A DNA stretch of 64,000 nucleotides from JBBRBB01 sp963830175 (GCA_963830175.1 CAWHKV010000002.1:124001-188000); one strand, 5' to 3'; shown: positions 9,025 through 18,062, numbered from the stretch's first letter. Program-made: numbers and translations. The notes: a model not told the origin generated them from the letters alone.

Positions 9025-9675
9025 TCAGGTATAATATGGGCTGATCATTATATACACCACGGGGCCGGTAACAGCTACATAAAACCATAAAGGCCAGGTA
9101 TAGCGCGCCAGTTTCTTGTGCCTTGAATATTCAGCGGTTAGTGCACGATACGCAGTGAAAAGGATAAAAGGTAAAATAACCGCCGCCAGGATAATATGAG
9201 TAGATAGAATGAGTAAATAAATGGTGCGGGTGGTACCCGAGGCTGCCCGTTCCGCATCACTTAAAATACCGTTATGATCTGCATCGCCAAAAATTGCTTC
9301 ACCAGCCAGCAGATGGTGACCGATATAGGTGATTAAAAATAAAATGGATAAAACAAGCGCTGCCATCATAATATTTTTATGCAATACGTAGCGCCGCTTT
9401 TTTACAGCAAGCAAAGCACTAACCAACAAAAAAGCGATCATCGAATTTATGATGGCATTTGAAAGCGCTAACAGGTGAATATTAAAACCAACCTGAACAT
9501 CTAACTTAAACCTGCCAAGTAAAACAACCACGGTAAATACCACGAAAGAAAAAATACCGATAAGCCATTTTGCCTTGCTGTCATTTTTTTTAATTACAGG
9601 CAATAAATTCTGTTGAAAAAAATGGTTAGCTTCTGTTGAATTTTTGGTATCAGCTATGTTTGGGTTCGAATGCAT
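9025..9675 (-). CDS. DUF420 membrane protein with an EF-hand-like loop
   Basis: The ATG at 9675 is preferred to the GTG at 9681 and gives 216 residues. Membrane helices and the histidines of DUF420 are present (NIHLLALSN, VLHKNIM, YIGHHLLAGE, LSTHIILA). DUF420 proteins accompany haem-copper oxidases and are thought to help their assembly. Between the third and fourth helices sits D-A-D-H-N-G-I-L-S-D-A-E (about residues 131-142), a textbook 12-residue EF-hand calcium loop. It is the last gene of the oxidase cluster, 14 nt after the SCO gene stop (9690). Confidence 0.85.
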   Translation of the reverse strand: MHSNPNIADTKNSTEANHFFQQNLLPVIKKNDSKAKWLIGIFSFVVFTVVVLLGRFKLDVQVGFNIHLLALSNAIINSMIAFLLVSALLAVKKRRYVLHKNIMMAALVLSILFLITYIGHHLLAGEAIFGDADHNGILSDAERAASGTTRTIYLLILSTHIILAAVILPFILFTAYRALTAEYSRHKKLARYTWPLWFYVAVTGPVVYIMISPYYT

Positions 9676-9689
9676 GCTCACTCTATTGT

Positions 9690-10502
9690 TTATTTATTTG
9701 GCGTTTTGTTTTTTCTTGCAATGGCCATTGTACCGAAAACAACTACAATTATGGTTATGGCGAAAAATACCAGCATAACCACAGGATCGAAAGGCAGTTG
9801 TGAATTGCTTTCATCTTTTGCAAGCATAAGTACACCGATATCCTGAGAAAGCTGGGCCATTGCAACTGTATCGAGCCCATTGTAATAACCGCGTACATAA
9901 TGATCTTTATCCAGCAATACAAAACGGTTGGTATGAACAAAGTCCGGATCAATTGGTTCTGTACTGAATTTATCAACTTTTAATTGTTCAAAGGCAAAAT
10001 TATAAATGGAATCTTTTGAGCCTGTAAGCATCCACCATGTATCGTGATCGATCTCAAAACGATCGGCATAATGTTTCAACCGTTCTACCGAATCTCTTTC
10101 CGGATCTACGGAAAAAGAAAGAAAATGAACGATGGATGATTTTACCGGTTCGCGGGAATCTCCTCCTTTTAAAAATGACTCCTGCATTTTCCGCATGTTA
10201 TGCGTTAGCGTTGGGCAGATAGAACCGCACGACGTAAAAAAGAAATCTAATACAATGGTTTTTTCTTTTATATCGTAGAGGCTAACGGTGTCGCCTAACT
10301 GGTTAACCAGTGTAATGTTTTCAACTTTGTGCCAAACCGTGTCTGTTACGAGCTTTCCTTTATCGATAGAATTAATTACCGTGTCGGGGAGGTAATGCCT
10401 TGGCATATGCACTGCGTTGTCTCCCGTACTTTTTAAAATCAGGTAGCTGATTAATGGAATAAATACCGCTATGGAAACAGCCAGAAAAGCTTTCTTGTTC
10501 AT
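9690..10502 (-). CDS. SCO1/SenC family copper chaperone
   Basis: The 270-residue protein has an N-terminal membrane anchor (residues 5-23) and a thioredoxin-fold domain. The copper-binding C-x3-C is at Cys92 and Cys96 (FFTSCGSICPTLTHNM). The distal histidine is in VHTNRFVLLD. An extra C-terminal membrane helix (VVMLVFFAITIIVVVFG) is present, which classic SCO1 lacks. SCO proteins deliver copper to the CuA site of cytochrome c oxidase subunit II. It sits in the oxidase gene order directly after a terminator hairpin. Confidence 0.9.
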   Translation of the reverse strand: MNKKAFLAVSIAVFIPLISYLILKSTGDNAVHMPRHYLPDTVINSIDKGKLVTDTVWHKVENITLVNQLGDTVSLYDIKEKTIVLDFFFTSCGSICPTLTHNMRKMQESFLKGGDSREPVKSSIVHFLSFSVDPERDSVERLKHYADRFEIDHDTWWMLTGSKDSIYNFAFEQLKVDKFSTEPIDPDFVHTNRFVLLDKDHYVRGYYNGLDTVAMAQLSQDIGVLMLAKDESNSQLPFDPVVMLVFFAITIIVVVFGTMAIARKNKTPNK

Positions 10503-10510
10503 AATCAGGA

Positions 10511-10540
10511 TAAATAAAAAACCACCGCATAATGCGGTGG
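10511..10540 (-). terminator. intrinsic terminator hairpin between subunit IV and SCO
   Basis: An 8-bp perfect stem, CCACCGCA paired with TGCGGTGG around a 3-nt loop (10522-10540), is followed on the minus strand by six T. It ends 8 nt before the SCO start codon. Confidence 0.75.
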
Positions 10541-10571
10541 CGAAATTATATGTAAATAAACAAATACTTTG

Positions 10572-10991
10572 TTATTCCAGTGTATGCGATCCAGGTTCTT
10601 CGTGTGGTTCTACTTTTTCCTGGCTTTTTTCGTAATGATGCCTGTCGTAATTATTTTTTAAATTCTTGTAACTGTTGCCATCTGCAAGAAAAGATATAAT
10701 AAACCAAACAAATAAAAACAATGGAACAATCACAGTCATTACCATATTTCTTAGTTCGTGCTTCAGGTGCATAAAATAACCAACAATATAAAATGCTTTT
10801 GCCATCATCAATATTAGAATAACACCTTTGGTAGTACTTATTAAAAAGGTACTTTCCATATACATCATTGCAAAACCCAATGCAAGTTCTATCAACGTTA
10901 AAACGGTAAGAATAACTGTAACCTTAATTACTTCTTTAGTACCACCACCAACATGATGTTCCTGTTCTAAAGACTGAATAGTATGCTCCAT
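10572..10991 (-). CDS. cytochrome c oxidase subunit IV family protein
   Basis: This 139-residue protein has three predicted membrane helices (VIKVTVILTVLTLIELALGFAMM, GVILILMMAKAFYIVGYFMHL and VIVPLFLFVWFIISFLADG). FMHLKHE is typical of the prokaryotic subunit IV (COX4_pro) family. A charged, His/Glu-rich tail follows. It lies 9 nt downstream of a subunit III gene. Subunit IV is a small accessory membrane subunit of the haem-copper oxidase. Confidence 0.88.
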   Translation of the reverse strand: MEHTIQSLEQEHHVGGGTKEVIKVTVILTVLTLIELALGFAMMYMESTFLISTTKGVILILMMAKAFYIVGYFMHLKHELRNMVMTVIVPLFLFVWFIISFLADGNSYKNLKNNYDRHHYEKSQEKVEPHEEPGSHTLE

Positions 10992-11000
10992 AAATAATAT

Positions 11001-11675
11001 TTAAACTAAATAAAAGCAAGTAAATACAAACACCCAAACCAGGTCTACAAAGTGCCAGTATAACCCTGCCTTTTCAATCATTAAATAATGTCCTTTCCTG
11101 TCAAAAACACCTTTCATGTTCATAATAAGCATAATTACGTTTATTACAACGCCTGAAAAAACGTGAAATCCGTGAAATCCTGTTATGGTAAAAAAGAAAT
11201 TTGTAAAGTTTGTTGTGGCTGCTGTTCCATCATGATTTAAAAATGGATTACTTCCCCACCAGGCACCTTCGTGATGCAAATGTGTCCATTCCCATGCCTG
11301 GCATCCTAAAAATGCGAGCCCGCCAATAATGGTCCATATAAGATACTTAGTAACAGCCTTCCTGTTCATTTTGTGCCCTGCCTGAACAGCCAGCACCATG
11401 GTAACTGAGCTAATGATAAGGATGAAGGTCATTAAACTAACGAATACAAGTGGAAGACCTGAACCTAATAAGGGAAATGATTGAAAAACCTCGTTGGGAT
11501 TTGGCCAGCCGTTTGTGGCGAAACGGGTGGTGCCATAGGCAATAAGAAAAGCACCGAAAGTAAAGGCATCACTCATTAAAAAATACCACATCATCAGTTT
11601 GCCATATTCTACATTGAAGGGACTTTTACCCCCGCTCCACAATTTTCCCGGAACTGCTGTTGTTGTTGTAGCCAT
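11001..11675 (-). CDS. cytochrome c oxidase subunit III (second copy)
   Basis: The 224-residue protein has the subunit III fold: KLMMWYFLMSDAFTFGAFLIAYG at the start, GCQAWEWTHLHHEG centrally, FFFTITGFHGFHVFSG and the terminal YWHFVDLVWVFVF. These motifs carry the conserved Glu and His residues. It is the second of two tandem subunit III genes, a common arrangement in Bacteroidota oxidase loci. Catalytic subunits I and II are not in the window. Confidence 0.92.
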   Translation of the reverse strand: MATTTTAVPGKLWSGGKSPFNVEYGKLMMWYFLMSDAFTFGAFLIAYGTTRFATNGWPNPNEVFQSFPLLGSGLPLVFVSLMTFILIISSVTMVLAVQAGHKMNRKAVTKYLIWTIIGGLAFLGCQAWEWTHLHHEGAWWGSNPFLNHDGTAATTNFTNFFFTITGFHGFHVFSGVVINVIMLIMNMKGVFDRKGHYLMIEKAGLYWHFVDLVWVFVFTCFYLV

Positions 11676-11818
11676 TTACAATAATGTTAAAGTGGACAAA
11701 GTTATTGGGTGCAGACCAAAGAGCATAAAAAAAAATAATATTTTTCTTATGCAAATATTTTGTAAACAGTCATTGATTTATAAGCAAATAATCCGCGGGA
11801 TATTTTGATTGGAAGCCA

Positions 11819-12385
11819 TTACATGAGATGAAAAAACACAAAAAGGTATAACCATAGAATATCAACAAAATGCCAGTAAGTGTTCGTTAATTCAACAGGT
11901 AATACATTGTAGCTTTTTACCTTTTTGCGGTATGCCCTAAAAAAAATTATGAGGAGAGCGATTACCCCGCCCAAAACATGCACTGCGTGTATTCCGGTAA
12001 TTATCCCTAAAAAAGAGCCCGACGGGTTGCTTCCTTCACCGATGATCTTTACCCCATGTGCAATCAGGTAATCAAAACCTACAAATTGCAGCAAAGCGAA
12101 TAATATCCCTAAGATCATAGTTAATGTAACCAACTTCCTATATTTCGCCATTTCTCTTGCTTTAAAGGCATTAAGGGAAAGCTGCATAGTAAGGCTGCTA
12201 ACTAATATAACAGCTGTTGATGCCCAAAAAATGGGTGGTAATGAAAATTGCAACCAGTTGCCCTGGTTGCTGCGCACAATGTAAGCACTGGTTAAACCCG
12301 CGAACATCATTATAATACTCCCCATGGCGATCCACAAAATAAACCGGTGGGGATGTATTCTTTTATCGTTACTCACTGTAAACAT
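11819..12385 (-). CDS. cytochrome c oxidase subunit III (first copy)
   Basis: This 188-residue protein is shorter than its neighbour but shares the subunit III features: RFILWIAMGSIIMMFAGLTSAYIV, GIHAVHVLGGVIAL and YWHFVDILWLYLFVFFH at the C-terminus. Five membrane helices are predicted. It heads the run of oxidase genes on the minus strand, 143 nt upstream of the second copy. A TAnnTTTG box lies at 12402-12409. Confidence 0.92.
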   Translation of the reverse strand: MFTVSNDKRIHPHRFILWIAMGSIIMMFAGLTSAYIVRSNQGNWLQFSLPPIFWASTAVILVSSLTMQLSLNAFKAREMAKYRKLVTLTMILGILFALLQFVGFDYLIAHGVKIIGEGSNPSGSFLGIITGIHAVHVLGGVIALLIIFFRAYRKKVKSYNVLPVELTNTYWHFVDILWLYLFVFFHLM

Positions 12386-12401
12386 ATTTTGTAATGGGGT
12401 G

Positions 12402-12409
12402 CAAAGCTA
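12402..12409 (-). promoter_or_regulatory. -7 promoter element for the oxidase gene run
   Basis: The minus strand reads TAGCTTTG, matching TAnnTTTG, 16 nt upstream of the first subunit III start codon. No clear -33 TTG was assigned. Confidence 0.5.
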
Positions 12410-12458
12410 CAACAGCATACAGTATAAAAAGGTTTTAAAATATTAAAGTATAACGAAA

Positions 12459-13616
12459 CTATGGCAGGGCATGAGCGCCATCATCAACCGAAACCTTATA
12501 CATTTTTAAAGGGCGGTCAAATTTTTCTTCATACACCGTTTTAAGGCTATTGTATATTTCATCTTCTTCATTGTCTTTTATTATATTAATGGTGCAGCCC
12601 CCAAAACCGCCGCCCATCATTCGTGCACCTAAAACGTTTTTATTGTTTTTTACCGAAGCAACAAGAAAGTCAAGTTCGGGGCAGCTAACCTCGTATAAAT
12701 TACTTAACCCCTCATGTGTTTCATACATTTTTTTGCCAAATGCAGGAATATTGTCCGCCGTAAGGTCTTTAGTGGCGGCAATGGTTCTGGCAATTTCATC
12801 TACTACGTAATAACATCGCTTATACACAACAGGAGAAAGATCAGCCTCATGTTCCTTTAAAAACTCCATAGTTACATCGCGGAGGGATTCTATGCCGTTA
12901 TTGAAATTCTTTAAAATTGCAATGCCTTCTTCGCACTGTTTGCGCCGTACATTATATTCACTTGAAGCAAGGGTGTGTTTTACATTCGTATCTAATAACA
13001 CAATTGAATAACCTTTAATGTTCAGGTTATAATAATGATGCTCCAGGGTTTTACAATCCAATAATATTACATGATCTTTTTTGCCATGAAGGCTTGCAAA
13101 CATATCCATGATTCCAACTTTAGCGCCGGCATATTCGTGTTCTGCTGCCTGGCACATTTTTGCAATCTCCAGTTTACCCAGGTTATAATTATTTAAATGC
13201 TGAATGCCAATAGCTGTTGCAACTTCAAGCGCAGCACTGCTGCTTAGCCCCGAACCCACGGGAACATCGGAAGTTATTATACAATTAAAGGCAGGTACTG
13301 GTAAACCCTTTTTATTATACTGGTCTATGACCCCAAGCAGGTAATTTTCCCAACCATTCTGCACAGGCGCAATATTATTAAAATCAATTTCAGCATGCTT
13401 ATCCAGGTCTGCTGCATACCATTTGCCTGTATTTTTTTCTGCAACAGAAAAAGCAATGTGCACAGCTTTATTTATCGCGGCAGGTAAAACAAACCCATTG
13501 TTATAATCGGTGTGTTCGCCTATCAGGTTTATTCGCCCGGGTGCCTTAATTATCACATCAGGCAAACAATTAAATTTTTTCTTAAAACTACTTGTTAGCA
13601 TTTCCCTGGTATCCAT
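12459..13616 (-). CDS. galK: galactokinase
   Basis: The 385-residue protein has all three GHMP-kinase motifs. The galactokinase signature GRINLIGEHTDYNNGFVLP is at about residues 28-46, the phosphate loop is PVGSGLSSSAALEVA near 119, and motif III is GARMMGGGFGGCTI near 343. It phosphorylates galactose at C1 in the Leloir pathway. No other gal genes are adjacent; it separates the oxidase genes from the cupredoxin gene. Confidence 0.95.
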   Translation of the reverse strand: MDTREMLTSSFKKKFNCLPDVIIKAPGRINLIGEHTDYNNGFVLPAAINKAVHIAFSVAEKNTGKWYAADLDKHAEIDFNNIAPVQNGWENYLLGVIDQYNKKGLPVPAFNCIITSDVPVGSGLSSSAALEVATAIGIQHLNNYNLGKLEIAKMCQAAEHEYAGAKVGIMDMFASLHGKKDHVILLDCKTLEHHYYNLNIKGYSIVLLDTNVKHTLASSEYNVRRKQCEEGIAILKNFNNGIESLRDVTMEFLKEHEADLSPVVYKRCYYVVDEIARTIAATKDLTADNIPAFGKKMYETHEGLSNLYEVSCPELDFLVASVKNNKNVLGARMMGGGFGGCTINIIKDNEEDEIYNSLKTVYEEKFDRPLKMYKVSVDDGAHALP

Positions 13617-13764
13617 ATTATCAATTGAGTTTTCTATTTAATGTCGTAATTTACTTAGAGTTTATTTGTTCCCGTTCAACATCTTAAATTTCCCATACAA
13701 CTAAAACTCCCTCGCTATTACGCTAAACTTAAGTAACTTTTATCGATACCGAAAACCTCTAAAT

Positions 13765-14670
13765 ATGAAATCTGCATTTTTATCCTTAATTCTTTTATTT
13801 ATTGGCGTACAATCTTTCGCCACCATTCATTCTGTTACTGTTGCTAATTTTCAATTTAATCCTGCAAATTTTAGTGCGCAGGTAGGTGACACTGTGAGGT
13901 GGACCTGGTCGAGCGGCTCTCATACAACAACCTCAGGAAATAATAATGGAGGTATTCCTGTAGGAGCTGCCTCCTGGAATGAAAATATAAACAGTGGAAA
14001 TACAACCTACGAGTATGTTATAACCATACCCGGCACTTATAATTACCGATGTATTCCTCATAGCCCGGAAATGATTGGCCAGTTTACTGCATCGGGGGTT
14101 TTTCCTGTAACCTTATTCGATTTCAAGGTATCTGCTACTTCAAATAACAAGGCGCTTATTTCATGGAAGACTGCTAGTGAAAATAACAGTGATCATTTCT
14201 CAGTGATGAAAAGTTTTGATGGCAGCTCATTTTCCGAATTTGCAACAGTGAAGGCAGCGGGCAAATCAGATGAAATAAGGTCTTACAGTGTAACGGATAA
14301 TAATATCAGTAATGCATATAAATACACCTATTATAAACTAGAAATTTTTGATCGCGATGGCAGTAAGAGTACATCAGACATTCAATTGTTTTTAAATAAA
14401 CAAGCCATTAGCAAAATGATTTTAAGCCTGAGTCCAAACCCTGTTACAAGGCCAGCGCATATTATGCTCCAGTTTAATGCCGATAAGGCAGGAAGCCTGC
14501 TCGCACAATTGTATGACAGTAAAGGCGTGCTGATTAAACAAACAAATATGCTTGCAGTTCCGGGAATTAATAATGGTCATTTTCATATAGGTGATGTTCC
14601 ATCCGGAATGTATAATATTGTATTTACCCTTAACGAATTAAAAGAAAGCAAACAAATACTTATTCAATAA
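13765..14670 (+). CDS. secreted cupredoxin with T9SS type A sorting domain
   Basis: A signal peptide (residues 1-19) precedes a plastocyanin/azurin-like domain (about 20-112). Candidate type 1 copper ligands are His53, Cys96, His99 and Met103 (GSHTTT and CIPHSPEM). Residues 112-200 resemble the beta-rich linker common before sorting domains. The C-terminal 80 residues (SPNPVTRPAHI, YDSKGVLIKQ, GMYNIVFT) form a type A T9SS sorting domain. The protein is therefore predicted to be exported by T9SS and displayed at the cell surface or released. Its electron-transfer partner is unknown. Confidence 0.85.
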   Translation: MKSAFLSLILLFIGVQSFATIHSVTVANFQFNPANFSAQVGDTVRWTWSSGSHTTTSGNNNGGIPVGAASWNENINSGNTTYEYVITIPGTYNYRCIPHSPEMIGQFTASGVFPVTLFDFKVSATSNNKALISWKTASENNSDHFSVMKSFDGSSFSEFATVKAAGKSDEIRSYSVTDNNISNAYKYTYYKLEIFDRDGSKSTSDIQLFLNKQAISKMILSLSPNPVTRPAHIMLQFNADKAGSLLAQLYDSKGVLIKQTNMLAVPGINNGHFHIGDVPSGMYNIVFTLNELKESKQILIQ

Positions 14671-14683
14671 GAAAAAATTTTCT

Positions 14684-14715
14684 AAAAAAAGCATTGTTCA
14701 CGCAATGCTTTTTTT
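14684..14715. terminator. bidirectional intrinsic terminator
   Basis: GCATTG pairs with CAATGC around a 6-nt loop (14691-14708), flanked by seven A and seven T. It lies between convergent genes and overlaps the acyltransferase stop codon, so it can serve both strands. Confidence 0.8.
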
Positions 14716-15841
14716 ATGTGCTAAGGGTAATATTTTTATTTGCGGGGTTTTCTATAGCCGGGTTAATGGGTCCGCTTCTGCTGGGATAATATTTATCTCT
14801 TATTTTAAGAAAATAGTATTCAATAAACTTACTGAAGAATGCACCAACAAAACAACTTAAAAGCAGGTAAATAACAAATACGATACGGTAATCCCACGGA
14901 ATAAATTCAGCTACATAATTTTTTATTAAGGGATGAAATAGGTATATGCTGTAAGAGTAAACGCCGGTTACTGAAATGATGTTAACTATAGGGCGGGATA
15001 ATGTTTTGTTTAAATGCGTAACAATTTTTTCATCCACCACAAAAAATATTAGGATTAATCCAAAACCCAGGTATAAGCCAGTATACCCAAATGTGCGCAT
15101 GTAATAAGATGGCTCGTCTAAAGAAGTGGTATAAATAAAAGATGGCAATAAAATTATAAGGGCCAGAGGTAATATAAATGCTTTCCATTTATTATAAAAG
15201 GCGCTGAAATTTTCAGCATTAAAATATTTGTGCCATGCTATCATTACACCAAAAATCATAGAATCAATTCTAAAATGTGTTTGGGCATAAAATAAAATAG
15301 GTAGTCTTTTATACAGCGGAATTTGAATAAATAATAACCGGTTAAGCAGGCAAAATATCATTATGCCAAAAAATACTAGGTGCATTAATCGTGTATGATG
15401 CAACATCTTCTTTTTCGCCAGAAAATAAAAGCCGAAGGTTATTAAAAAATAAAAATGTTCCTCTACGCACAGCGACCATGTATGTGACCAGATTCCACCT
15501 AAATAATTTTTAATAAACAGGGCTTCAAACAAAACTTTAGGGGCAGTAATATTCTGATGAAATATGATTTTTAAAGCTGCAGCAATAATGAGGAATACGT
15601 AAAATACCGGGTATATCTTAAACCCCCGCCTAATTAAAAACTTTTTTCCATCTATGGCTGTATAACGTAAATATTCTTTAAATAACAATCCTGAAACAAG
15701 GTAGCCGCTTAAAACAAAAAACAGGTCTACACCCATCCAGCCGATCCTGTTTAAAAAATATACACTTTTAAGATGATAAAAAACCACCATTAAAATGGCA
15801 ATGCCTCTAAGGAAATCAATTTCCTTATTGCGGTTTTTCAT
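14714..15841 (-). CDS. acyltransferase family 3 (OafA/YrhL-like) membrane protein
   Basis: The frame extends to a TTG at 15949, but the ATG at 15841 gives the normal N-terminus, KNRNKEIDFLRGIAILMVVFYH. It also leaves space from the divergent esterase. The 375-residue product has about ten membrane helices and the acyltransferase-3 motifs DFLRG-AI, MGVDLFFVLSGYLVSG and SLCVEEHFYFL. Such enzymes O-acylate surface polysaccharides or peptidoglycan. No polysaccharide locus is nearby, so the acceptor is unknown. Confidence 0.88.
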   Translation of the reverse strand: MKNRNKEIDFLRGIAILMVVFYHLKSVYFLNRIGWMGVDLFFVLSGYLVSGLLFKEYLRYTAIDGKKFLIRRGFKIYPVFYVFLIIAAALKIIFHQNITAPKVLFEALFIKNYLGGIWSHTWSLCVEEHFYFLITFGFYFLAKKKMLHHTRLMHLVFFGIMIFCLLNRLLFIQIPLYKRLPILFYAQTHFRIDSMIFGVMIAWHKYFNAENFSAFYNKWKAFILPLALIILLPSFIYTTSLDEPSYYMRTFGYTGLYLGFGLILIFFVVDEKIVTHLNKTLSRPIVNIISVTGVYSYSIYLFHPLIKNYVAEFIPWDYRIVFVIYLLLSCFVGAFFSKFIEYYFLKIRDKYYPSRSGPINPAIENPANKNITLST

Positions 15842-15948
15842 AGTTTTATTTTGGTGTTGCAGCAAGAAAATTAGTTTGTGCAAACATAAAATAGAATTTA
15901 TCATCGTCAAAGCATTTAGCAAATCTGCTGCTTGACAAATTAACTGCA

Positions 15949-16896
15949 ATGATTACTGAAATTTCTGATACTCAACAAAGCTTATACAACAAACAGGTAA
16001 ATACGGGAGATGGCTTAAGTGGATTGTTTCTCCGGTCTGTGCTTCGCTTGCGTAAGTTTTTCAAGAGTGAAGATGTGTTTGATATCAGAATAAAGATGGA
16101 GAAGCAGGCATCGAAATTTCTTACCCCAGAAAAAGGAACGGTGATTTTAAATGACAGAATAGCAACAGTACCTGTATGCTGGGTAAATCCTAACCCCCAA
16201 CAAAAGCAAGCTGTAATTTATTTGCATGGTGGGGCATATGTTGCAGGTTCAGTACATACACATGCCGGGCTAACATCTACTATCAGCAAGCAATGCGGCA
16301 TCCCATTTCTTTTGGTTGATTACGGTCTTGCTCCTGAATACAAATTTCCCTTTGCATTGCACCAGGTAATAAGTGTTTATAAAGTGCTTCTTTCGGAAGG
16401 TTACGATGCTAACCATATCGCCATTGCCGGGGATTCCGCCGGAGGCGGATTGGCTCTTAGTTTTTTGCAATATTGCCGTGACCTTGAAATAAAAATGCCA
16501 TCCTGTGCAGTATTTATATGCCCATGGCTTGATCTAACCAATAGTGGCGCCTCCTTCAGTATTGAAAAGCAAGACCCGATGCTTAACAAAAAATATCTCG
16601 ATAAATGCGCACAATTATATGCAGGCAATTTACCCCGCACTGAAAAATATCTTTACCCTTTTAAATATTCTATAAAAGGATTGCCGCCCATCTATCTACA
16701 TACAGCTGGCTTGGATGTTTTGCAGGACGATGGAAAAGAATTATTAAAAAGATCGATAAAAGAAAACGTGCCTGTGTATTGGTACCATCATCATAATAAT
16801 TTTCATGTGTACCATATTTTCTGGAAATATTTAAAAGGCGCAAGAGAAGCAAATACAATGATCGCGAAATTTTTATCAAATCATATCGGGCATTAA
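15949..16896 (+). CDS. alpha/beta hydrolase, hormone-sensitive-lipase-like esterase
   Basis: The 315-residue protein carries the HSL-family oxyanion motif HGGAY (near 88) and the nucleophile motif GDSAGGGLA (near 161). The acid falls in AGLDVLQDDG and the catalytic histidine in NNFHVYHIFW. No signal peptide is seen. It probably hydrolyses short-chain esters. Its 3' end overlaps the convergent ctaB gene by 4 nt. Confidence 0.87.
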   Translation: MITEISDTQQSLYNKQVNTGDGLSGLFLRSVLRLRKFFKSEDVFDIRIKMEKQASKFLTPEKGTVILNDRIATVPVCWVNPNPQQKQAVIYLHGGAYVAGSVHTHAGLTSTISKQCGIPFLLVDYGLAPEYKFPFALHQVISVYKVLLSEGYDANHIAIAGDSAGGGLALSFLQYCRDLEIKMPSCAVFICPWLDLTNSGASFSIEKQDPMLNKKYLDKCAQLYAGNLPRTEKYLYPFKYSIKGLPPIYLHTAGLDVLQDDGKELLKRSIKENVPVYWYHHHNNFHVYHIFWKYLKGAREANTMIAKFLSNHIGH

Positions 16897-17840
16897 GTTT
16901 TGTCTGCTAATAAAGCAAGTAAAATAACCGGCAAATAAATGTAACTGCTAAACATCACCCTTCTTGCAGCAGTAACATCCATCTCAATATATAGCCTAAT
17001 GCAGGTGAACAAAATATATAAATTGCTTGCCAGCAATATAAGCATGCTTACCATTCCACTCATGCTATAATAATAAGGGAGCATACCTACCGGAATCATT
17101 AAAAGCGCGTACATAATTGCCTGCATAGCTGTATAACGCGTAGGTGCTTTTTCATTGGGAAGAAGTTTAAAACCTGCCCGGCTATAGTCACCATGCGCAA
17201 CCCATGCAATTGCCCAGAAATGTGGGAACTGCCATAAAAATTGTATACTGAATAATACCCAGCCGCCAGCATTTGAATAAACCGTATCGTTAACCATAAA
17301 GGTTGCGAACGGGCTTATCTCGTTAGTAGCCGCCGTCCACCCGATAAGGCAGGGTAATGCCCCGGGTATTGCACCAACGAGCACAGAAATGGCACTGATC
17401 TTTTTTAAGGGGGTATACACCCATGCATATAAAAAAAGGCTTGCTGCAGAAAGAATAGCAGAGGTTAGGTTAAAAAAATAGTACATCATTATTACGCCAA
17501 TAATGCCGGCAATTAGCGCGAAAGTGTATGCTTCGTTTTCACTCATTCTCCCCGCAGCCACAGGTCTTTTTGCAGTACGCTTCATTAAAGCGTCCGTATT
17601 TTTTTCGGTTGCCTGGTTAATGGCATTTGCGCTACCTGTAATAAGCATACCTGCTATAAACAGCAATAATATTTGTTGTAAAGAAAACCCAACAATGTTC
17701 GGAGCAAGTAAATAACATATTACGCAGGAAAATACTACGGTAAAACTTAGGGTAAATTTTACCAGTTGCATGTAATCTTTTACTTTAACTGCAAGGTTGA
17801 ATGATTTTGATTGACCGGTAGAAACCTCTTTTTCTTCCAA
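16893..17840 (-). CDS. ctaB: protoheme IX farnesyltransferase (heme O synthase)
   Basis: The 315-residue polytopic UbiA-family protein has both Asp-rich motifs: NAINQATEKNTDALMKRTAKRPVA (near 77) and the loop around HGDYSRAGFKLLPNEK. The frame begins at TTG 17840; an ATG at 17771 would shorten it by 23 residues. It transfers farnesyl to haem b for the neighbouring haem-copper oxidase. In this genome it is separated from the subunit III genes by four unrelated genes. Confidence 0.92.
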   Translation of the reverse strand: MEEKEVSTGQSKSFNLAVKVKDYMQLVKFTLSFTVVFSCVICYLLAPNIVGFSLQQILLLFIAGMLITGSANAINQATEKNTDALMKRTAKRPVAAGRMSENEAYTFALIAGIIGVIMMYYFFNLTSAILSAASLFLYAWVYTPLKKISAISVLVGAIPGALPCLIGWTAATNEISPFATFMVNDTVYSNAGGWVLFSIQFLWQFPHFWAIAWVAHGDYSRAGFKLLPNEKAPTRYTAMQAIMYALLMIPVGMLPYYYSMSGMVSMLILLASNLYILFTCIRLYIEMDVTAARRVMFSSYIYLPVILLALLADKT

Positions 17841-17941
17841 CGTAATAATTTTGATAAGGTGGTCGCAAAGGTATTGGTTACGATAAATGCGGGCTGCTAT
17901 TTTTTGTGAAAGAATGACAGTTCATTATTATAAATTGATGC

Positions 17942-17949
17942 TATTTTTG
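17942..17949 (+). promoter_or_regulatory. -7 promoter element of the mini-gene
   Basis: TATTTTTG matches TAnnTTTG exactly, 15 nt before the Shine-Dalgarno sequence of the 15-codon ORF. No convincing -33 TTG at 17-23 bp spacing is visible. Confidence 0.45.
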
Positions 17950-17976
17950 TAATTCATCAATAAGAAGGAGGTATTC

Positions 17977-18024
17977 ATGACATCTACAGATAATTCATGG
18001 AAGCCTGCGGTTGGTATCGCCTAG
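17977..18024 (+). CDS. stand-alone 15-codon ORF with perfect Shine-Dalgarno
   Basis: The ORF encodes MTSTDNSWKPAVGIA and stops at TAG. AAGGAGGT at 17965-17972 ends 4 nt before the ATG, an ideal Shine-Dalgarno that is exceptional among the genes here. A TAnnTTTG box lies upstream and a T-rich terminator downstream, so the unit looks like a complete transcript of about 130 nt. No plus-strand gene follows until 43.9 kb, so it is not a leader for a downstream gene. I do not recognise the peptide. It may be a regulatory peptide, a ribosome sensor or part of a small RNA. Confidence 0.5.
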   Translation: MTSTDNSWKPAVGIA

Positions 18025-18062
18025 CCGCGCTGTTCATAAAAATAATCTGCCCAATAATGGGG

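Noticed and set aside
17977..18024. The 15-codon ORF as a leader peptide for yidD or ctaB
   Set aside because: Both neighbours are on the opposite strand and the terminator closes the transcript.
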